Assembly: GCA_002482715.1 (NCBI GenBank)
Contig: DLGN01000353.1
Coordinates: 1-22,422 of the forward strand
DNA: 22,422 bases
Reading direction: 5' to 3'
From: Oxalobacteraceae bacterium UBA7693
Lineage (GTDB): Bacteria; Pseudomonadota; Gammaproteobacteria; Burkholderiales; Burkholderiaceae_D
The translations under genes were made by a program, and so were the position numbers. Each line of letters starts with the position of its first letter. Within the stretch, counting starts at the first letter, position 1. Under the pieces are notes generated by a model. It did not search any database. It was not told the origin of the DNA and worked only from the letters and a program-made list of their open reading frames with translations. Shown here piece by piece: positions 21,344 to 22,422 of the stretch.

Positions 21344-22422
21344 ATGAATCAAGGTTTCTTAGTACGTATTATTTTTCTTCTTTGCTGTTGGCTAGGCACG
21401 GCAACTCACGGTGTCGCCGCCGTGTCTGCGGCGACAAACAATATCAATGTGAGTGACGACGAAAAAGGTATCAAACAAGCCATACACTGGTACTTAAATG
21501 GAACCAGTTATAACGATCAAAGTCAGATCAACAAAGCCTTTTACGTTAATGCACGTTTATATTTACCGGGTAAGGACGATGCGATGCGCGAAATGGGGGC
21601 ATCGGAATATGCACAACTTTTCTCTGAGGATAAAAAAGGGCAATTTAATGGGCGACTGGGTCGTTTAATCAGTATGGATGTCACTGGTGACGTCGCTACC
21701 GCAAAAGCAGAGATTTTATTGCTCAATCCTGGCATACGTTTTGTCGATGTATTTTTGCTCAAAAAAGTTCAAGCCACTTGGCAAATCATTAGTAAGACCG
21801 CGATTCGAGAAAATGCACCACAGCACGGCCGCAAGATTCTGTTCGTGGTATCTAATGCGCAGCACTATCCCGGCACATCGGTGAGTACAGGGAATAATTT
21901 TCCTGAATTAGCATATGCCTATCAAACTTTTATCAAAGCTGGTTATGCCGTGGATTTTGTGAGCCAGCAGGGCGGTCCTGTCCCTTTGGAAATGATCAAT
22001 ACCTCAGATACGGTGCAGAGGCAGCATCTTTATAGTCCTGATTTTATGTGGGCGCTGGCGCATACCAAACATCCCGCCGAGATCGCGGCGAAGGATTATG
22101 TCGCCATCAATTACATAGGCGGTGGTTCGGCAATTATTGAGATTGCGGATAACCGAGCGATACAAGCAATCGCCATGCAAATCTATGAGCAACAAGGTGG
22201 CGTGATTGCAGCGATTTGCCAGGGTACGCAAGGCATTAGCAATTTAAAACAAAGTAATGGGACATACTTGATGAGCGATAAAGTGCTGACCAGTTTTCCA
22301 GATCGCTATTTGAATCAACAATCGCCGATTTTCAAAGCCTACCCTTTTTCCTTGGAAAACACGATTAAGCAACGCAAAGGAAAATTCACTTCTGGCGCTA
22401 ACGGTAGCAGTCACATTGAAGT
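21344..22422 (+). CDS. Exported NTF2-like / DJ-1-PfpI domain fusion (3' end outside window)
   Basis: The frame is open from ATG 21344, with AAGGTG just before it, to the window edge: at least 359 residues, C terminus missing. A signal peptide (hydrophobic 8-20, probable cleavage near Ala25-Ala30) precedes an NTF2/lumazine-binding-like domain (about 38-155: IKQAIHWYLNGTSYND, FYVNARLYLP, WQIISK). A DJ-1/PfpI class I glutamine-amidotransferase-like domain follows (about 163 onward): KILFVVSNAQHYPG, acidic GNNFPELA (Glu188), DFVSQQGGPVP and the nucleophile elbow AAICQGT (Cys292). Family members usually have Cys-His-Gly there and a GGHG loop. Here Gln follows Cys, and the loop reads GGGSA (259-263), so classical hydrolase or deglycase activity is doubtful. 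The AraC-type membrane regulator upstream may control it. Confidence 0.88.
   Translation, partial: MNQGFLVRIIFLLCCWLGTATHGVAAVSAATNNINVSDDEKGIKQAIHWYLNGTSYNDQSQINKAFYVNARLYLPGKDDAMREMGASEYAQLFSEDKKGQFNGRLGRLISMDVTGDVATAKAEILLLNPGIRFVDVFLLKKVQATWQIISKTAIRENAPQHGRKILFVVSNAQHYPGTSVSTGNNFPELAYAYQTFIKAGYAVDFVSQQGGPVPLEMINTSDTVQRQHLYSPDFMWALAHTKHPAEIAAKDYVAINYIGGGSAIIEIADNRAIQAIAMQIYEQQGGVIAAICQGTQGISNLKQSNGTYLMSDKVLTSFPDRYLNQQSPIFKAYPFSLENTIKQRKGKFTSGANGSSHIE

Overview
The window looks like a chromosomal segment of a moderate-GC betaproteobacterium, most likely order Burkholderiales and perhaps an Oxalobacteraceae relative such as Undibacterium. The grounds are the rdgC, argS/SPOR-protein/dsbA/SDR neighbourhood, the protein styles and moderate base composition. 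This placement comes from remembered family patterns, not a search.

Layout. Positions 1-60 hold the 3' end of a tRNA (probably tRNA-Asp) and its terminator. rdgC lies on the minus strand (206-1114) with its own promoter and terminator. A plus-strand housekeeping run follows: argS, an FtsN-like SPOR protein and dsbA with an unusual CPAC active site, ended by a terminator. Next comes a two-gene unit: an SDR oxidoreductase and a signal-less cobalamin/metal-receptor-like protein. A long bidirectional hairpin at 6260 separates it from a convergent TonB-dependent receptor. A divergent intergenic region rich in inverted repeats leads to a 1704-residue bacterial alpha-2-macroglobulin (CLEQ thioester) and an unrecognised membrane protein.

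The second half is more accessory. On the minus strand an SPFH/GYF_2 protein is followed by a double zinc-ribbon, tail-anchored membrane protein, with a strong hairpin between them. The pair resembles the YdjI/YdjG part of the Bacillus PspA envelope-stress system, without a PspA gene in view. The SPFH promoter, leader and first eleven codons are duplicated about 1.1 kb away. The two copies bracket a DUF4124 gene, and in the distal copy the start codon has decayed to ATA. Beyond it lie a secreted NTF2-like protein, a 161-bp MITE-like element with 13-bp terminal inverted repeats, a multi-TM AraC-type regulator, and an exported NTF2-like/DJ-1-PfpI fusion that runs off the right edge.

Several genes concern the cell envelope (SPOR protein, DsbA, TonB receptor, macroglobulin, SPFH/zinc-ribbon pair, exported NTF2-like proteins). 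No CRISPR array, phage module, transposase gene or complete mobile element was seen. The best candidates for something undescribed are the SPFH/zinc-ribbon pair with its duplicated regulatory region, and the regulator next to the NTF2/DJ-1 fusion whose catalytic motif is altered.
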